DNA from: Candidatus Leptovillus affinis
Lineage (GTDB): Bacteria; Chloroflexota; Anaerolineae; Promineifilales; Promineifilaceae
NCBI GenBank assembly: GCA_016705235.1
Contig: JADIYP010000002.1
Location: forward strand, 868,001 to 932,000
DNA length: 64,000 nt
Direction: 5' to 3'
A model generated the notes under the pieces. It was not told the origin of the DNA, searched no databases, and saw nothing but the letters and a program-made list of their open reading frames with translations. The translations under genes and the position numbers were made by a program. This document shows, piece by piece, positions 15,141 to 24,357 of the stretch. The stretch's first letter is position 1; each line of letters begins with the position of its first letter.

Positions 15141-15961
15141 TTTTTGTAGTTGTTCTGAGTTATCTGTACAGGCTAAAGATATAAGTTCCCAAAGGTCTAT
15201 TTTTGCAAACCCCGATGTAAATGATGAACGAACTCTTGGTTAGGGTCTGTTTGAGCAGCTTTTCTAGCATTGAATGCGGGAGGGGGTGTAAACGGCCGTT
15301 CCTTCATTTCTATCACATAAATTGCTATCTGAGTATCGGAAATGGCCAGCCATTCAAAATATGCCGGGCAGGACGGCGCGGCGACTGGCAGCGGTAACAA
15401 ATGGCCTTTTCTCCGCGCCGTCTCGCCCCAAAGAGGTGGTCAGTGGGCGGTCTATCTGACCGCGTATTGTTCATACTAATATGGCCCAAAATTTTAGCGT
15501 GGTTCCCCCCAAATAACGCAAACTTCCATAGGAAGGAGGGTAATTCGAGTATAATGACCTGGATGGAACAGGCTTGTGTTTGTGTCCTGATGGGTTCTCT
15601 ACCTGAACACGTCCCATGTTTTTTCACTCTTTGAGGATCGGCGGAAACCTGCCGGGAGTCAACGGACCGCCGCCCCAGTTCCACCCGGAAGAGGGCGGTG
15701 CTGGACAAATTTTGGGTCTTTAGGATTTTGTGGGGTATCGCCAAATGCAGGGGCGGGTCTTGTACCCGCCCAGACGAGGGCGACCACAAGGGACGCCCCA
15801 CCATCTGGTGTTGATCCCCTGAATTCCCAAAGAACCCAAATTTTTATCGTCAGCATGGATGCCGCTCCCGATTCCCGCCAATTTTTTGCCAGAACATGAA
15901 GGCCGCTACGTTCGCAGAAATAGTGCAAAGGTAGGGAAGCCCTGATGAGGCGAGAGGAAAA
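15141..15961. other. Long intergenic region between divergent genes
   Basis: An 821-bp gap between the HD gene (-) and the giant kinase (+). It holds a dispersed repeat at 15714-15800, an isolated TATAAT at 15550-15555 with no matching -35 box, and a purine-rich GGAAGGAGGG at 15531. A 67-codon minus-strand frame (15197-15400, TTG start) covers part of it; its residue composition is not absurd, but no domain, start signal or neighbour supports it. No RNA gene was recognised. Confidence 0.4.
15714..15800. repeat. Dispersed hairpin repeat, family B (GGGCGGGTCTTGTACCCGCCC type)
   Basis: It reads GGTCTTTAGGATTTTGTGGGG at its left, then a palindrome GGGCGGGTCTTGTACCCGCCC, then GGGCGACCACAAGGG(A)CGCCCC. 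The same three blocks occur in inverted orientation at 22915-23004. It lies in the upstream region of the giant kinase gene. Confidence 0.8.
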
Positions 15962-18900
15962 ATGAACGCACAATTGCCGTCGAACGAATCAGCTCGACTT
16001 GAAGTGCTGCATCAATTGCAGATCCTGGACACCCCGCCCGAAAAAGTTTTTGATGACCTGACCACATTGGCTGCGTACATTTGTCATACGCCCATTGCGC
16101 TTATGACGCTCGTCGATGCGGAACGGCAGTGGTTTAAATCCAAAGTTGGTTTGGATTTCAATGAAACAGACCGCGCCATTTCATTTTGCGCTCATGCTAT
16201 CTTGGGGATCAATGACGTGTTTGTGATACCGGATGCGCAGCGAGACGAACGTTTTGCCAGCAATCCCCTGGTCACAGGAGAGCCATATATCCGTTTTTAT
16301 GCTGGCGCAACCCTTGTTACTTCCGATGGGTACCTATTGGGGACCTTATGCGTGCTTGATCGTCAGCCGCGGGATGTGACCCCGGAGCAGCTAGATGCTC
16401 TGCGCACTTTGCGGCGAAGCATTATGACGGAATTGGCGCTGCGCCGTACGGTTGCCGGTCGAGACGAGATCCAGGTTGCTTTGCAGCAAGCAAAAGCCAT
16501 CATTACAGACCACGAACAAGTTAAAAAAGATATCCATCACGCCAATCGTGCTTTGCGCACCTTGAGCGAAGGGGTGGAGGCCACGATTCGGGCTGAACAT
16601 AAAATCCAATTACTCGATGATATTTGCCGGATTCTTGTGGAAATTGGTGGTTATGCCCTTGCCTGGATCGGAGAGGTTGCTCATGATGAGGCGAGACAGG
16701 TTTTGCCTGTGGCCTACGCTGGCTTTGAAGCGGGTTATTTGGAAACGATAACTATTACCTGGGCGGATACGGAACATGGGCGCGGGCCAACGGGAACGGC
16801 CGTGCGTTCCCAACAACCTGTCATTGCCCAAAACATTGTCGATGATCCCCGATTTATGCCCTGGCGCGAGCAAGCGCTCCGACGAGGCTTTGCTTCGTCT
16901 ATTGCCCTGCCCATCCTGACGCAAAACCAGGTTCGATATGTGCTAAACATTTACGCCGCTGAACCCGACAGCTTCGACAAGCACGAAGTGAACTTGCTGG
17001 AAGAATTGGGCAGTAGTGTGGCGTATGGGTTACAAGCCTTGCAAACGCGCGAAGCCCAGCGTAAATCTGAAGACCAGTTCTATTCAGCCTTTGAATATTC
17101 TGCCAGCGGCATGTGTCTGACCGGATTGGATGGCAGATTTCTTCAGGTAAATCAAAGGATGAGCGCTATCTTTGGTTATTCTGCCGCCGAATTTCAGCAA
17201 AAGCATTTTAATGACATTACATTTCCCGAAGATTATGACATTGGCACGGCCGTTGCGCGTCAAATGGTAGACGGAGAAGTTCCTTACGTCACTTTTGAAA
17301 AAAGATACATGCGCCAGGGCGGCGCTGTCTTTTGGGCGCGCATCACATCTACCCTACTCAGAGATCCTGCCGCTCAGCCTCTCCATTTTATTACCCAGGT
17401 TGACGACATTTCCTGGCAAAAGCAGGCTGAACAAGCGCTGAAGGAAAGCGAAGAGCGGTTTCGGCGGGCCTTAGAAAATATCCCGTATGTTGTCACAATT
17501 TATGACCGCGATCTCCGAATCCAATATATCAACGCCGCCACACGTCAGATCACCGGTCGCCCGACTTCCGATTTTATCGGGCGGCGAGAGGAGGAAATCT
17601 GGCCGCCAGAGGTATACCAGGTTTACCTGCCAACCTTACAGGAAGCATTCTCTACCGGCACAATTTGCACCCTGACGACGAGTCTGTTGCTCCCCAACGG
17701 GGGCAGCCGCAATCTCACGATTACCTGCGTGCCGCTGCTTGATGAGACAGGTGAAGTGCGAGAGGTCTTGGGGATTACGCAAGACTTTTCCGAACAAAAA
17801 CGAGTTGAAGAACAATTGCGCCTGGCGATACAGGCCGCCAATGTGGGTTTGTGGGATTGGGATTTACGTACAAATCAAGTCTATTATTCGCCAGAGTGGA
17901 AACGACAAATTGGTTATGAAGATCATGAGATCACAAATGAGTTTTATGAATGGATGAACCGCGTGCATCCAGAGGATGTGCAGCGCTCTCTACAAACGGT
18001 GAACGCGTTTATTGCCAACCCCTGGCCCAACTATCATTTGGAATTCAGGTTTCGCCACAAAGATGGTTCTTACCGTTCGATTTTAACGCAGGCTTCGCTT
18101 TTGTTCGACGGGCAAGGCACTCCTTTTCGTATGCTCGGTTCGCACATAGATGTGACCGAGCGCAAACAAATAGAGGAAAAAATTCAGGAAAGTGAAGATT
18201 TGTTATATGAGATGAGCCGGATTGCCCAAATAGGCGCCTGGGAATTTGACCCTGTGACGCTTACCGGCTCCTGGTCTGCTGAGGCGGCTAGAATTCATGG
18301 CTTTGAGCCGGGGGATGAAGCCACGATTGAGAGTGGATTCAGCGTTTACAAACCAGACTCACGGGCGTTGCTGGAAACGGCCGTTCACCAACTTCTTGAG
18401 CAAGCCACGCCTTATGACCTCGAATTAGAATTAGTCACCCCCGCAGGCGAGCAAAAATGGGCGCGATCTATTGGCCAGCCCATCTGGCAGCAAGACCAGA
18501 TCATCAAAGTACGCGGAACTGTACAAGATATTTCCCATCGCAAACGGTCGGAAGGCAAACTGCGCGAGAGCGAATTTCGTTACCGGCAGCTGCTAAACGT
18601 TGCGCCCATTGGCATTGCCGTACATGTAGAAGGCAAAATTGTCTTTACAAACCCAGCCGGGGCGAAATTACTTGGCGCGCCATCCCCGGATGCCTTCATT
18701 GGCAAACCCATAACATCTATTATTCACCCAGACAACTTGCAGCAAGCCGCGAATCGTATTAACCGAATGATAGCCGGAGAAGAAGGCCTCTACCCGACAG
18801 AAGATCGATATGTTCGTATGGATGGTTCCATTATTCCGGTCGAGGTGATGGCTGTCCCCCTGACTTATGAAGGCAAAATGGGCGTACAGGTCATGGTTAC

Positions 18901-20629
18901 CGATATTTCCGAGCGAAAGCGAGCAGAAAATGTGCTGCGCGAAAGCGAAGAACGATTCAGGACCACATTGGATGCTGCCAATATCGGTCTTTGGGATTGG
19001 AATTTAAAAACAGACCTGTGGTATTCCACGCCAACGTATTTTAAAATGTTGGGCTACGACCCAGAGGTAGATGGTCAGAATCGAGAAGTTTGGGGAAGCC
19101 GGACCCATCCAGACGATTATGATTTTGTAATTCAAAAGATGGAAACTGTCCGTGACGAGGGAGAGGCAGGCTTTGATATCGAACTCAGGTTTCGGCACAA
19201 AGATGGCACGTATCGCTGGCTCAATAGTGTTGGCAGAGGCATCGAGTTTGATGCTCAAGGGAAAACAACACGTATGTTTGGCTTGCAAATCGACATCACT
19301 GAACGCAAAAAGGCCGAAGAAGCGCTGCGGCGCTCTAATGAACGCCTGACGGTTTTGCACCAGCTAGATCGAGATATTTTAAGGGCTTCCTCTCCAGAAG
19401 AAAGTGTGCGACCGGTCTTGCAAAGCCTTTACCGATTAATTCCAGCCCCTCGAATTAGTGTGTCTTTATTTGATATGGATGCTTTGGAATTTGTAGTTTT
19501 TGCCCTGAGCAGCCAACAAGATTCACTTGTCGGCCTTAACCAGCGGCTGCCAATCGTGCCCAATCAACAGATGAAAGAATTGGAGACAGGTCAGATTATC
19601 GTTGTGTCTGACCTGTTAGCGTACGTTGATGCGCCCTCTCCTGAAACCGTTAACCGGCTCATTGAAGAAGGGCTGCGTTCCAGCTTGATGGTTCCCCTTA
19701 TTGCCCAAGGGCAGCTTATAGGCACGCTAATTTTGGCTAATACGATGCCTGGTTACTTTACGGCCGAACACGAAAAAATTGCCGGCGAGGTAGCCAATCA
19801 GTTGGCGATAGCCTTGCACCAGAGCCAGTTGAAGGAAGAAATTAGGCGTCACACAACCCAACTGGAAAAACGAGTAGCCGAGCGAACGGCCGAATTGGCA
19901 GTCGCCAAAGAACGTGCCGAATCGGCCGACCGGCTGAAATCTGCTTTTTTGGCGATCATGTCGCACGAATTGCGCACACCGCTGAACTCTATCATTGGGT
20001 TTACCGGCATTTTGTTGCAAGAGCTGCCCGGCCAACTCAACCCGGAGCAGGCGAAGCAATTGGGCATGGTGCAGAGCAGCGCGCGCCATTTGTTGGCCTT
20101 GATTAATGATGTATTGGATATTTCTAAGATTGAGGCGGGGCAGTTAGAGGTTGCCCTGGCCCCATTTGACGCGCGTCAGGTGGTGGAAAAAGTAGTCCAG
20201 ACATCGCGTGCGTTGGCTGAGAAAAAGGGCCTGAACCTGTGGTTGGAAATTGCTCCGGCCGTGGATGAGTTGACGAGCGACCGTCGGCGGGTGGAACAAA
20301 TTCTGATCAATTTGGTTAATAATGCCATCAAGTTTACAGATCAAGGCGAGGTTGGGATTCGGTGTTGGTTGGAGAACGGCCGTTTCCTGGTCCGTGTCAG
20401 CGATACCGGCATTGGTATTAAACCAGAAAACATTAACAAGCTGTTCCAACCCTTCCGCCAGATTGAAACTGGCTTAGACCGCCGGGTAGAAGGCACCGGT
20501 TTGGGCTTGTCAATCTGCCAGAAGTTGATAGAGCTGCTAAACGGCGAGATAAGCGTAACCAGCGAATGGGGCGCAGGCAGCGCGTTTACCTTTGCTCTGC
20601 CTTTATCCTTAGGGTCCGCGCAAGATTGA
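15962..20629 (+). CDS. Giant multi-sensor histidine kinase (3 GAF, 6 PAS)
   Basis: A 1,555-residue cytoplasmic sensor kinase without transmembrane segments. Order: GAF about 25-165 (IALMTLVDAERQWFKSKVGLD), GAF about 205-360, six PAS/PAC units between about 370 and 1120 (each starting near ESEERF or similar), GAF about 1130-1285, a coiled coil, HisKA with SHELRTPLNSIIGF (His near residue 1335) and HATPase with NNAIKF and GTGLGLSICQKL. ATG 15962 has a purine-rich AGAGGAAAA before it. It has no receiver of its own; the next gene, 17 bp away, is a stand-alone receiver. Only four ACGGCCGT palindromes occur in 4.7 kb, far fewer than in neighbouring genes. Confidence 0.92.
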   Translation: MNAQLPSNESARLEVLHQLQILDTPPEKVFDDLTTLAAYICHTPIALMTLVDAERQWFKSKVGLDFNETDRAISFCAHAILGINDVFVIPDAQRDERFASNPLVTGEPYIRFYAGATLVTSDGYLLGTLCVLDRQPRDVTPEQLDALRTLRRSIMTELALRRTVAGRDEIQVALQQAKAIITDHEQVKKDIHHANRALRTLSEGVEATIRAEHKIQLLDDICRILVEIGGYALAWIGEVAHDEARQVLPVAYAGFEAGYLETITITWADTEHGRGPTGTAVRSQQPVIAQNIVDDPRFMPWREQALRRGFASSIALPILTQNQVRYVLNIYAAEPDSFDKHEVNLLEELGSSVAYGLQALQTREAQRKSEDQFYSAFEYSASGMCLTGLDGRFLQVNQRMSAIFGYSAAEFQQKHFNDITFPEDYDIGTAVARQMVDGEVPYVTFEKRYMRQGGAVFWARITSTLLRDPAAQPLHFITQVDDISWQKQAEQALKESEERFRRALENIPYVVTIYDRDLRIQYINAATRQITGRPTSDFIGRREEEIWPPEVYQVYLPTLQEAFSTGTICTLTTSLLLPNGGSRNLTITCVPLLDETGEVREVLGITQDFSEQKRVEEQLRLAIQAANVGLWDWDLRTNQVYYSPEWKRQIGYEDHEITNEFYEWMNRVHPEDVQRSLQTVNAFIANPWPNYHLEFRFRHKDGSYRSILTQASLLFDGQGTPFRMLGSHIDVTERKQIEEKIQESEDLLYEMSRIAQIGAWEFDPVTLTGSWSAEAARIHGFEPGDEATIESGFSVYKPDSRALLETAVHQLLEQATPYDLELELVTPAGEQKWARSIGQPIWQQDQIIKVRGTVQDISHRKRSEGKLRESEFRYRQLLNVAPIGIAVHVEGKIVFTNPAGAKLLGAPSPDAFIGKPITSIIHPDNLQQAANRINRMIAGEEGLYPTEDRYVRMDGSIIPVEVMAVPLTYEGKMGVQVMVTDISERKRAENVLRESEERFRTTLDAANIGLWDWNLKTDLWYSTPTYFKMLGYDPEVDGQNREVWGSRTHPDDYDFVIQKMETVRDEGEAGFDIELRFRHKDGTYRWLNSVGRGIEFDAQGKTTRMFGLQIDITERKKAEEALRRSNERLTVLHQLDRDILRASSPEESVRPVLQSLYRLIPAPRISVSLFDMDALEFVVFALSSQQDSLVGLNQRLPIVPNQQMKELETGQIIVVSDLLAYVDAPSPETVNRLIEEGLRSSLMVPLIAQGQLIGTLILANTMPGYFTAEHEKIAGEVANQLAIALHQSQLKEEIRRHTTQLEKRVAERTAELAVAKERAESADRLKSAFLAIMSHELRTPLNSIIGFTGILLQELPGQLNPEQAKQLGMVQSSARHLLALINDVLDISKIEAGQLEVALAPFDARQVVEKVVQTSRALAEKKGLNLWLEIAPAVDELTSDRRRVEQILINLVNNAIKFTDQGEVGIRCWLENGRFLVRVSDTGIGIKPENINKLFQPFRQIETGLDRRVEGTGLGLSICQKLIELLNGEISVTSEWGAGSAFTFALPLSLGSAQD

Positions 20630-20646
20630 CTTCTCTGGGAGAACCT

Positions 20647-21042
20647 ATGAAATACAAAATACTCGTAATCGAAGATAATGAGCAAAACCGTTACCTGTTG
20701 ACCTACCTTCTGGAGGCCCATGGTTATGAGGTGGTATCCGCTGTTGATGGCTATGAAGGAATCGCTCTGGCAAGAAGCTTGCAGCCGGCGCTCATTTTGC
20801 TGGATATTCAGCTGCCGGGGATGGATGGGTACCTTGTTGCTCAGAAATTAAAAACTGTTCCGGCGCTCGCAGACGTGCCTATCGTGGCTGTAACGTCCCA
20901 TGCGATGGTGGGGGATCGGGAACGCGTCATGGCCGCTGGCTGTAAAGGGTACATCGAGAAGCCAATCAACCCGGATACGTTCCTGGCCGAGATAGAATCT
21001 CATTTGCCGAGCTATACAGCTCCTATCGGCGGTGTACTATGA
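20647..21042 (+). CDS. CheY-like single-domain response regulator
   Basis: A 131-residue receiver domain with nothing attached. The acidic pocket is E-D in VIEDNEQNR, the phospho-acceptor Asp is in LILLDIQLPGMDG (about residue 53), T is in VAVTSHA and K in YIEKPINP. It follows the giant kinase after 17 bp and overlaps the next gene by four bases (ATGA), so the three form one operon and probably one phosphorelay. The ATG at 20647 is chosen because the receiver fold starts there; the frame is open upstream inside the kinase gene. Confidence 0.93.
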   Translation: MKYKILVIEDNEQNRYLLTYLLEAHGYEVVSAVDGYEGIALARSLQPALILLDIQLPGMDGYLVAQKLKTVPALADVPIVAVTSHAMVGDRERVMAAGCKGYIEKPINPDTFLAEIESHLPSYTAPIGGVL

Positions 21043-22814
21043 TTCGGTTCTTGCTTGTCGACGATGATGCGCATGGTTTGTACATGCTGCGCTCTCTTTT
21101 GGAAGGGCATGGGTTTATGGTGGAAACGGCCGTAAACGGCCAAGACGCCCTGGAAAAAGCCCGCCTCACGCCCCCAGACATGATCATCAGCGACATTCTG
21201 ATGCCGGTGTTAGACGGTTTTAGCCTTTGCCGCGCCTGGATGCAACATGAACACTTGCGCAGTATTCCTTTTATCTTTTATTCTGCCACCTACACCGACG
21301 CCAAAGATGAGGCCCTGGCCCTTAGTTTGGGAGCGGTCCGGTTCATCGTTAAACCAGCCGAACCGGTCGATTTGGTGACGACTATCGAGACGGTTTTTAA
21401 AGAATTGGGCGACGGCCGTCTGGTCATCCCACAACCGCCCGAAGAAGAAGAGCCAGTTTACCTTAAAAAATACAACGAACGGCTGATTAGAAAGTTGGAA
21501 AACAAAATGGTGGAGTTGGAACAGGCCAACCAGCATCTTAAAGTATTGTACTGGGCCAGCACCAACCTGACGGCCGTCAGGCCAATGCGCGAGTTGATTT
21601 ATCATGCCCTGCGGACTATTGTCGATGCCATGGGATACGCCAAAGCCAACTATTTTGCCTTCGACGAAGAAAGTCAGCATTTTTATCTTCTCGAAGCAAT
21701 TGAATACACAGCCGAAGAATTAGCACAACTACAGCGGCAACTTGTATTTCGATTAGGTGAAGCGCGCGGCCTGGTGGGGCTTGTGGGGCAAAATCGACAG
21801 CCACTCATATTAAACGAAACCACATCCGATCCACGGTGGGTCACTATCGACAAAACACTGCATTCAGCCCTGTTTGTCCCGGTTATTCATGAAGAGCGTC
21901 TCTTGGGCGTGATCAGCATGTTCAGCGCAGAACCCAATGCGTTTACTCAGGAACACACCCGCGATATGATGACGTTGGCCAATAATGTGGCTATCGCCAT
22001 GGAAAATTCCCGGCTTTACGAGGCGCAGCAGCAATATGCCGAACAATTGGAAGCCCAAGTGGCCGCGCGCACAGCGGAATTACAGGTGGCTTTAGAACAG
22101 GCGCAAGCTGCTGATAAATTAAAATCGCAGTTTGTCAGCAACATGAATCATGAACTTCGCACGCCACTGTCGGTAATAAAACTTTCTCTGGAATTATTGG
22201 TTCATGGACGGCCGGAGAATTGGGCGCGATACATCAATACGTTGAATCGGGAAACGGAACGGCTGCAAATAATGGTCGAGGAAGTGCTGGATATTTCTCG
22301 ACTGGACCTGGGTAGTACAAAGGTCTATCTGGAGCCGGTTGACCTGAACCAACTGATCGGAAATCTGATCATGGATCGAATTGAACTTGCTGCGGCAAAG
22401 GGACTGACATTGGACTATGAGCCGGTGAACGATTTTCCCCTGGTTTTGGCCGATAAGCAGCTTATTTTCCAGGTCCTCACGAATCTGTTGGTCAACGCCA
22501 TCAACTACACGTCTAAAGGCGGGGTGATGGTGTGTACGGGAACGGCCGTAATCGACAATCAGAAATGGTTAACAGCCAGCGTCAGCGATACCGGGCCAGG
22601 TATCTCCGACGAAGACAAAGCCCACCTTTTCGAGCGATTTTATCGCGGTGAAGCGAGCCAAAAAAGCAGCGCTTCAGGAACCGGATTGGGGTTGGCCATT
22701 TGTCAGGAGATTATGGATCGGCACCAGGGGCGGATTTCTGTAGCAAGCGCGCAGGACGAAGGCAGCACCTTCACGATTTGGCTGCGACCGGCCCCGTCAT
22801 TTGCGTTGGAGTGA
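21039..22814 (+). CDS. Receiver-GAF-histidine kinase
   Basis: A 591-residue kinase. Residues 1-120 are a receiver (LLVDDDAHGLYML, acceptor Asp in MIISDILMPVLDG, Lys in IVKPAEP), a coiled coil follows, then GAF about 170-330, HisKA with NMNHELRTPLSVIKLSLELL around 365-430, and HATPase with NLLVNAINYTSKG and GTGLGLAICQEIM. The receiver at the N-terminus suggests it is switched by phosphotransfer from the upstream kinase rather than phosphorylating itself as a classical hybrid. None of the three genes here encodes a DNA-binding output, so the target of the relay is unknown. Confidence 0.92.
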   Translation: MIRFLLVDDDAHGLYMLRSLLEGHGFMVETAVNGQDALEKARLTPPDMIISDILMPVLDGFSLCRAWMQHEHLRSIPFIFYSATYTDAKDEALALSLGAVRFIVKPAEPVDLVTTIETVFKELGDGRLVIPQPPEEEEPVYLKKYNERLIRKLENKMVELEQANQHLKVLYWASTNLTAVRPMRELIYHALRTIVDAMGYAKANYFAFDEESQHFYLLEAIEYTAEELAQLQRQLVFRLGEARGLVGLVGQNRQPLILNETTSDPRWVTIDKTLHSALFVPVIHEERLLGVISMFSAEPNAFTQEHTRDMMTLANNVAIAMENSRLYEAQQQYAEQLEAQVAARTAELQVALEQAQAADKLKSQFVSNMNHELRTPLSVIKLSLELLVHGRPENWARYINTLNRETERLQIMVEEVLDISRLDLGSTKVYLEPVDLNQLIGNLIMDRIELAAAKGLTLDYEPVNDFPLVLADKQLIFQVLTNLLVNAINYTSKGGVMVCTGTAVIDNQKWLTASVSDTGPGISDEDKAHLFERFYRGEASQKSSASGTGLGLAICQEIMDRHQGRISVASAQDEGSTFTIWLRPAPSFALE

Positions 22815-22823
22815 AAATCAAGG

Positions 22824-23004
22824 CTTTAGAATTTCGTGGGGTCGGGTGTGAAGCGTGATGCGTGTTGCGTGAAGTCTCTCTGGTCACGCAGCACGCTTCA
22901 CGCTTCACACCCGATGTAGGGGCGACCCTTGTGGTCGCTCTCGTCTGGGCGGGTATAAGACCCGCCCCTACATTTGGCGATACCCCACGAAATCCTAAAG
23001 ACCC
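22824..23004. repeat. Compound miniature inverted-repeat element (families B and C)
   Basis: Bounded by near-perfect 18-bp inverted repeats, CTTTAGAATTTCGTGGGG (22824-22841) and CCCCACGAAATCCTAAAG (22983-23000), with one mismatch. Inside lie a hairpin of GCGTGATGCGTG-type sequence (about 22846-22911) and an inverted copy of the family B block found at 15714-15800. No ORF is present, so it would be non-autonomous if mobile. Confidence 0.75.
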
Positions 23005-23150
23005 TCTATTACTTTGCGGAACCAAGTCCCAATTGTAATTTTATGTCTACTTTCTGACGAAAAAGCTGGCATTTACTACGCGCCAACCTGTTGCCTCAGG
23101 GAAAGTGGCGGTCTCTCCCCTCCTATCCCCCTCTCCTTGTCTCCTCCAGC

Positions 23151-23360
23151 AATTCTCAATTTAACCAGAAATGTGTCATGCTGAGAGCCTGTGCTGAGCT
23201 TGCCGAAGCATCCTCCGAAGCATCTCCTTCTTCTGGTGGAGCGGGATGCTTCCCCATTCGACGTTGCTCAGGGCCGAAGACTCCGCTCAGCATGACAGTT
23301 CAGCGTAAATTGCAAAGAAATTACCTTGTTCGCACGAATGCCTGATCTAAATTGAGAATT
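23151..23360. repeat. MITE-like element with 13-bp terminal inverted repeats
   Basis: The ends are AATTCTCAATTTA (23151-23163) and TAAATTGAGAATT (23348-23360), a perfect 13-bp inverted repeat. Inner arms TGTCATGCTGAG and CTCAGCATGACA are also complementary. The last 72 bp (23289-23360) recur at 47928-47999 with one clear mismatch. It has no coding content. Confidence 0.8.
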
Positions 23361-23497
23361 CCTGTGTCTCCTCCTCCCTTCTTGACAATATCCTCATAGT
23401 TTCTGAATAAGGACCTAATGCCAGTTCGTTAAGCTTTGTTAACAATCAGCTAACAGAGCCGATGCTCGTTGAATGCACTAAAGGGCGAGAAAACGAC

Positions 23498-24340
23498 ATG
23501 AATAATCTGAGCCACACCATTCGCAAGTTCAACCGCTTTGAACTCAAATACCTGCTTACGCTGCCACAGGCCGAACAATTCAAGGCCGGCCTGCGCCGTT
23601 ACCTGGTTCCTGATGAACATGGGAACAATAACGGCCGTTACCCCCTCGCCAGCCTCTATTACGATTCGCCAGGTCTGCGCTGCTACTGGGAAAAAGAAAA
23701 CGGCGTCAAATTCCGCCGCAAGCTGCGCCTGCGCCGCTATGAAACCGGCGAGGTACTCACCGAAGAAACCCCAATCTTTCTGGAAATTAAGCAGCGCATT
23801 GACCGCGTGACGCAAAAACGACGCGCCGTCTTGCCTTACGGCGAGGCGCTGCGGCTGTGCCAGGACCGCCAGTTGCCTGCCGACTATGCCCCTGAGGACA
23901 AAAAGGTCATCGAAGAAATCTTTGTTTTCTTGTGGCAGTACAACCTGCGCCCGATGAGCCTCATTCGGTACAACCGGCAGGCGTTCATGGGCACGGAGTA
24001 TGACATCGGGCTGCGAGTCACCTTCGACACCGGGCTGTCCTTTCAGACGCACCCGCTGCATTTGCATGAACGGCCGTCCGGCCTGCCCATGCTCGCCCCC
24101 AACCTGACAGTGATGGAAATAAAAGTCAATGAACGCATCCCTTCCTGGCTGACTGAAATGATTGCCGCCCACAATTTGCAGCTCATCCGCGTCAGCAAAT
24201 ATTGCCGCAGCATCGAGGCCGCCCAAGCCATGCCCATTGCGCCCTGGCGACAACCACTGGCCGAAAGCGCCCAGGATGTGCTGGCTTCATCCTTTTCCCT
24301 CTTCAGCCAACTGCGGCAAAAAATCACGGTTGAAAAATAA
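23498..24340 (+). CDS. VTC-domain protein (polyphosphate polymerase-like)
   Basis: A 280-residue protein with a VTC/triphosphate-tunnel fold. It has the basic pattern RKFNRFELKYLL at the start, YDSPGLRCYWEKENGVKFRRKLRLRRY, FLEIKQRID, an RYNRQAF segment and the C-terminal EIKVNERIPSWL and RVSKYCR; these alternating basic and acidic residues line the tunnel that in yeast Vtc4 makes polyphosphate from ATP. The ATG at 23498 is preferred (AGGGCGAG upstream); an ATG at 23462 is in frame. It is followed after 17 bp by the DUF4956 membrane gene, its usual neighbour. Confidence 0.85.
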   Translation: MNNLSHTIRKFNRFELKYLLTLPQAEQFKAGLRRYLVPDEHGNNNGRYPLASLYYDSPGLRCYWEKENGVKFRRKLRLRRYETGEVLTEETPIFLEIKQRIDRVTQKRRAVLPYGEALRLCQDRQLPADYAPEDKKVIEEIFVFLWQYNLRPMSLIRYNRQAFMGTEYDIGLRVTFDTGLSFQTHPLHLHERPSGLPMLAPNLTVMEIKVNERIPSWLTEMIAAHNLQLIRVSKYCRSIEAAQAMPIAPWRQPLAESAQDVLASSFSLFSQLRQKITVEK

Positions 24341-24357
24341 AAACAAGGAGATTTATC

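Larger units (their letters stand above)
22815..23497. other. Intergenic region built of two inverted-repeat elements
   Basis: The 683 bp between the kinase operon and the VTC gene consist mostly of the elements at 22824-23004 and 23151-23360. A TTGACA occurs at 23382-23387 but no convincing -10 follows at 16-18 bp. No gene or RNA was recognised. Confidence 0.6.

Noticed and set aside
15197..15400. 67-codon minus-strand gene
   Set aside because: It starts with TTG without a ribosome binding site, has no recognised domain, and lies in a long repeat-bearing gap.
15550..15555. TATAAT box as promoter of the giant kinase
   Set aside because: No -35 element at 16-18 bp, and it lies about 400 bp from the start codon.
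23382..23410. Promoter of the VTC gene at TTGACA 23382
   Set aside because: No hexamer resembling TATAAT occurs at 16-18 bp.
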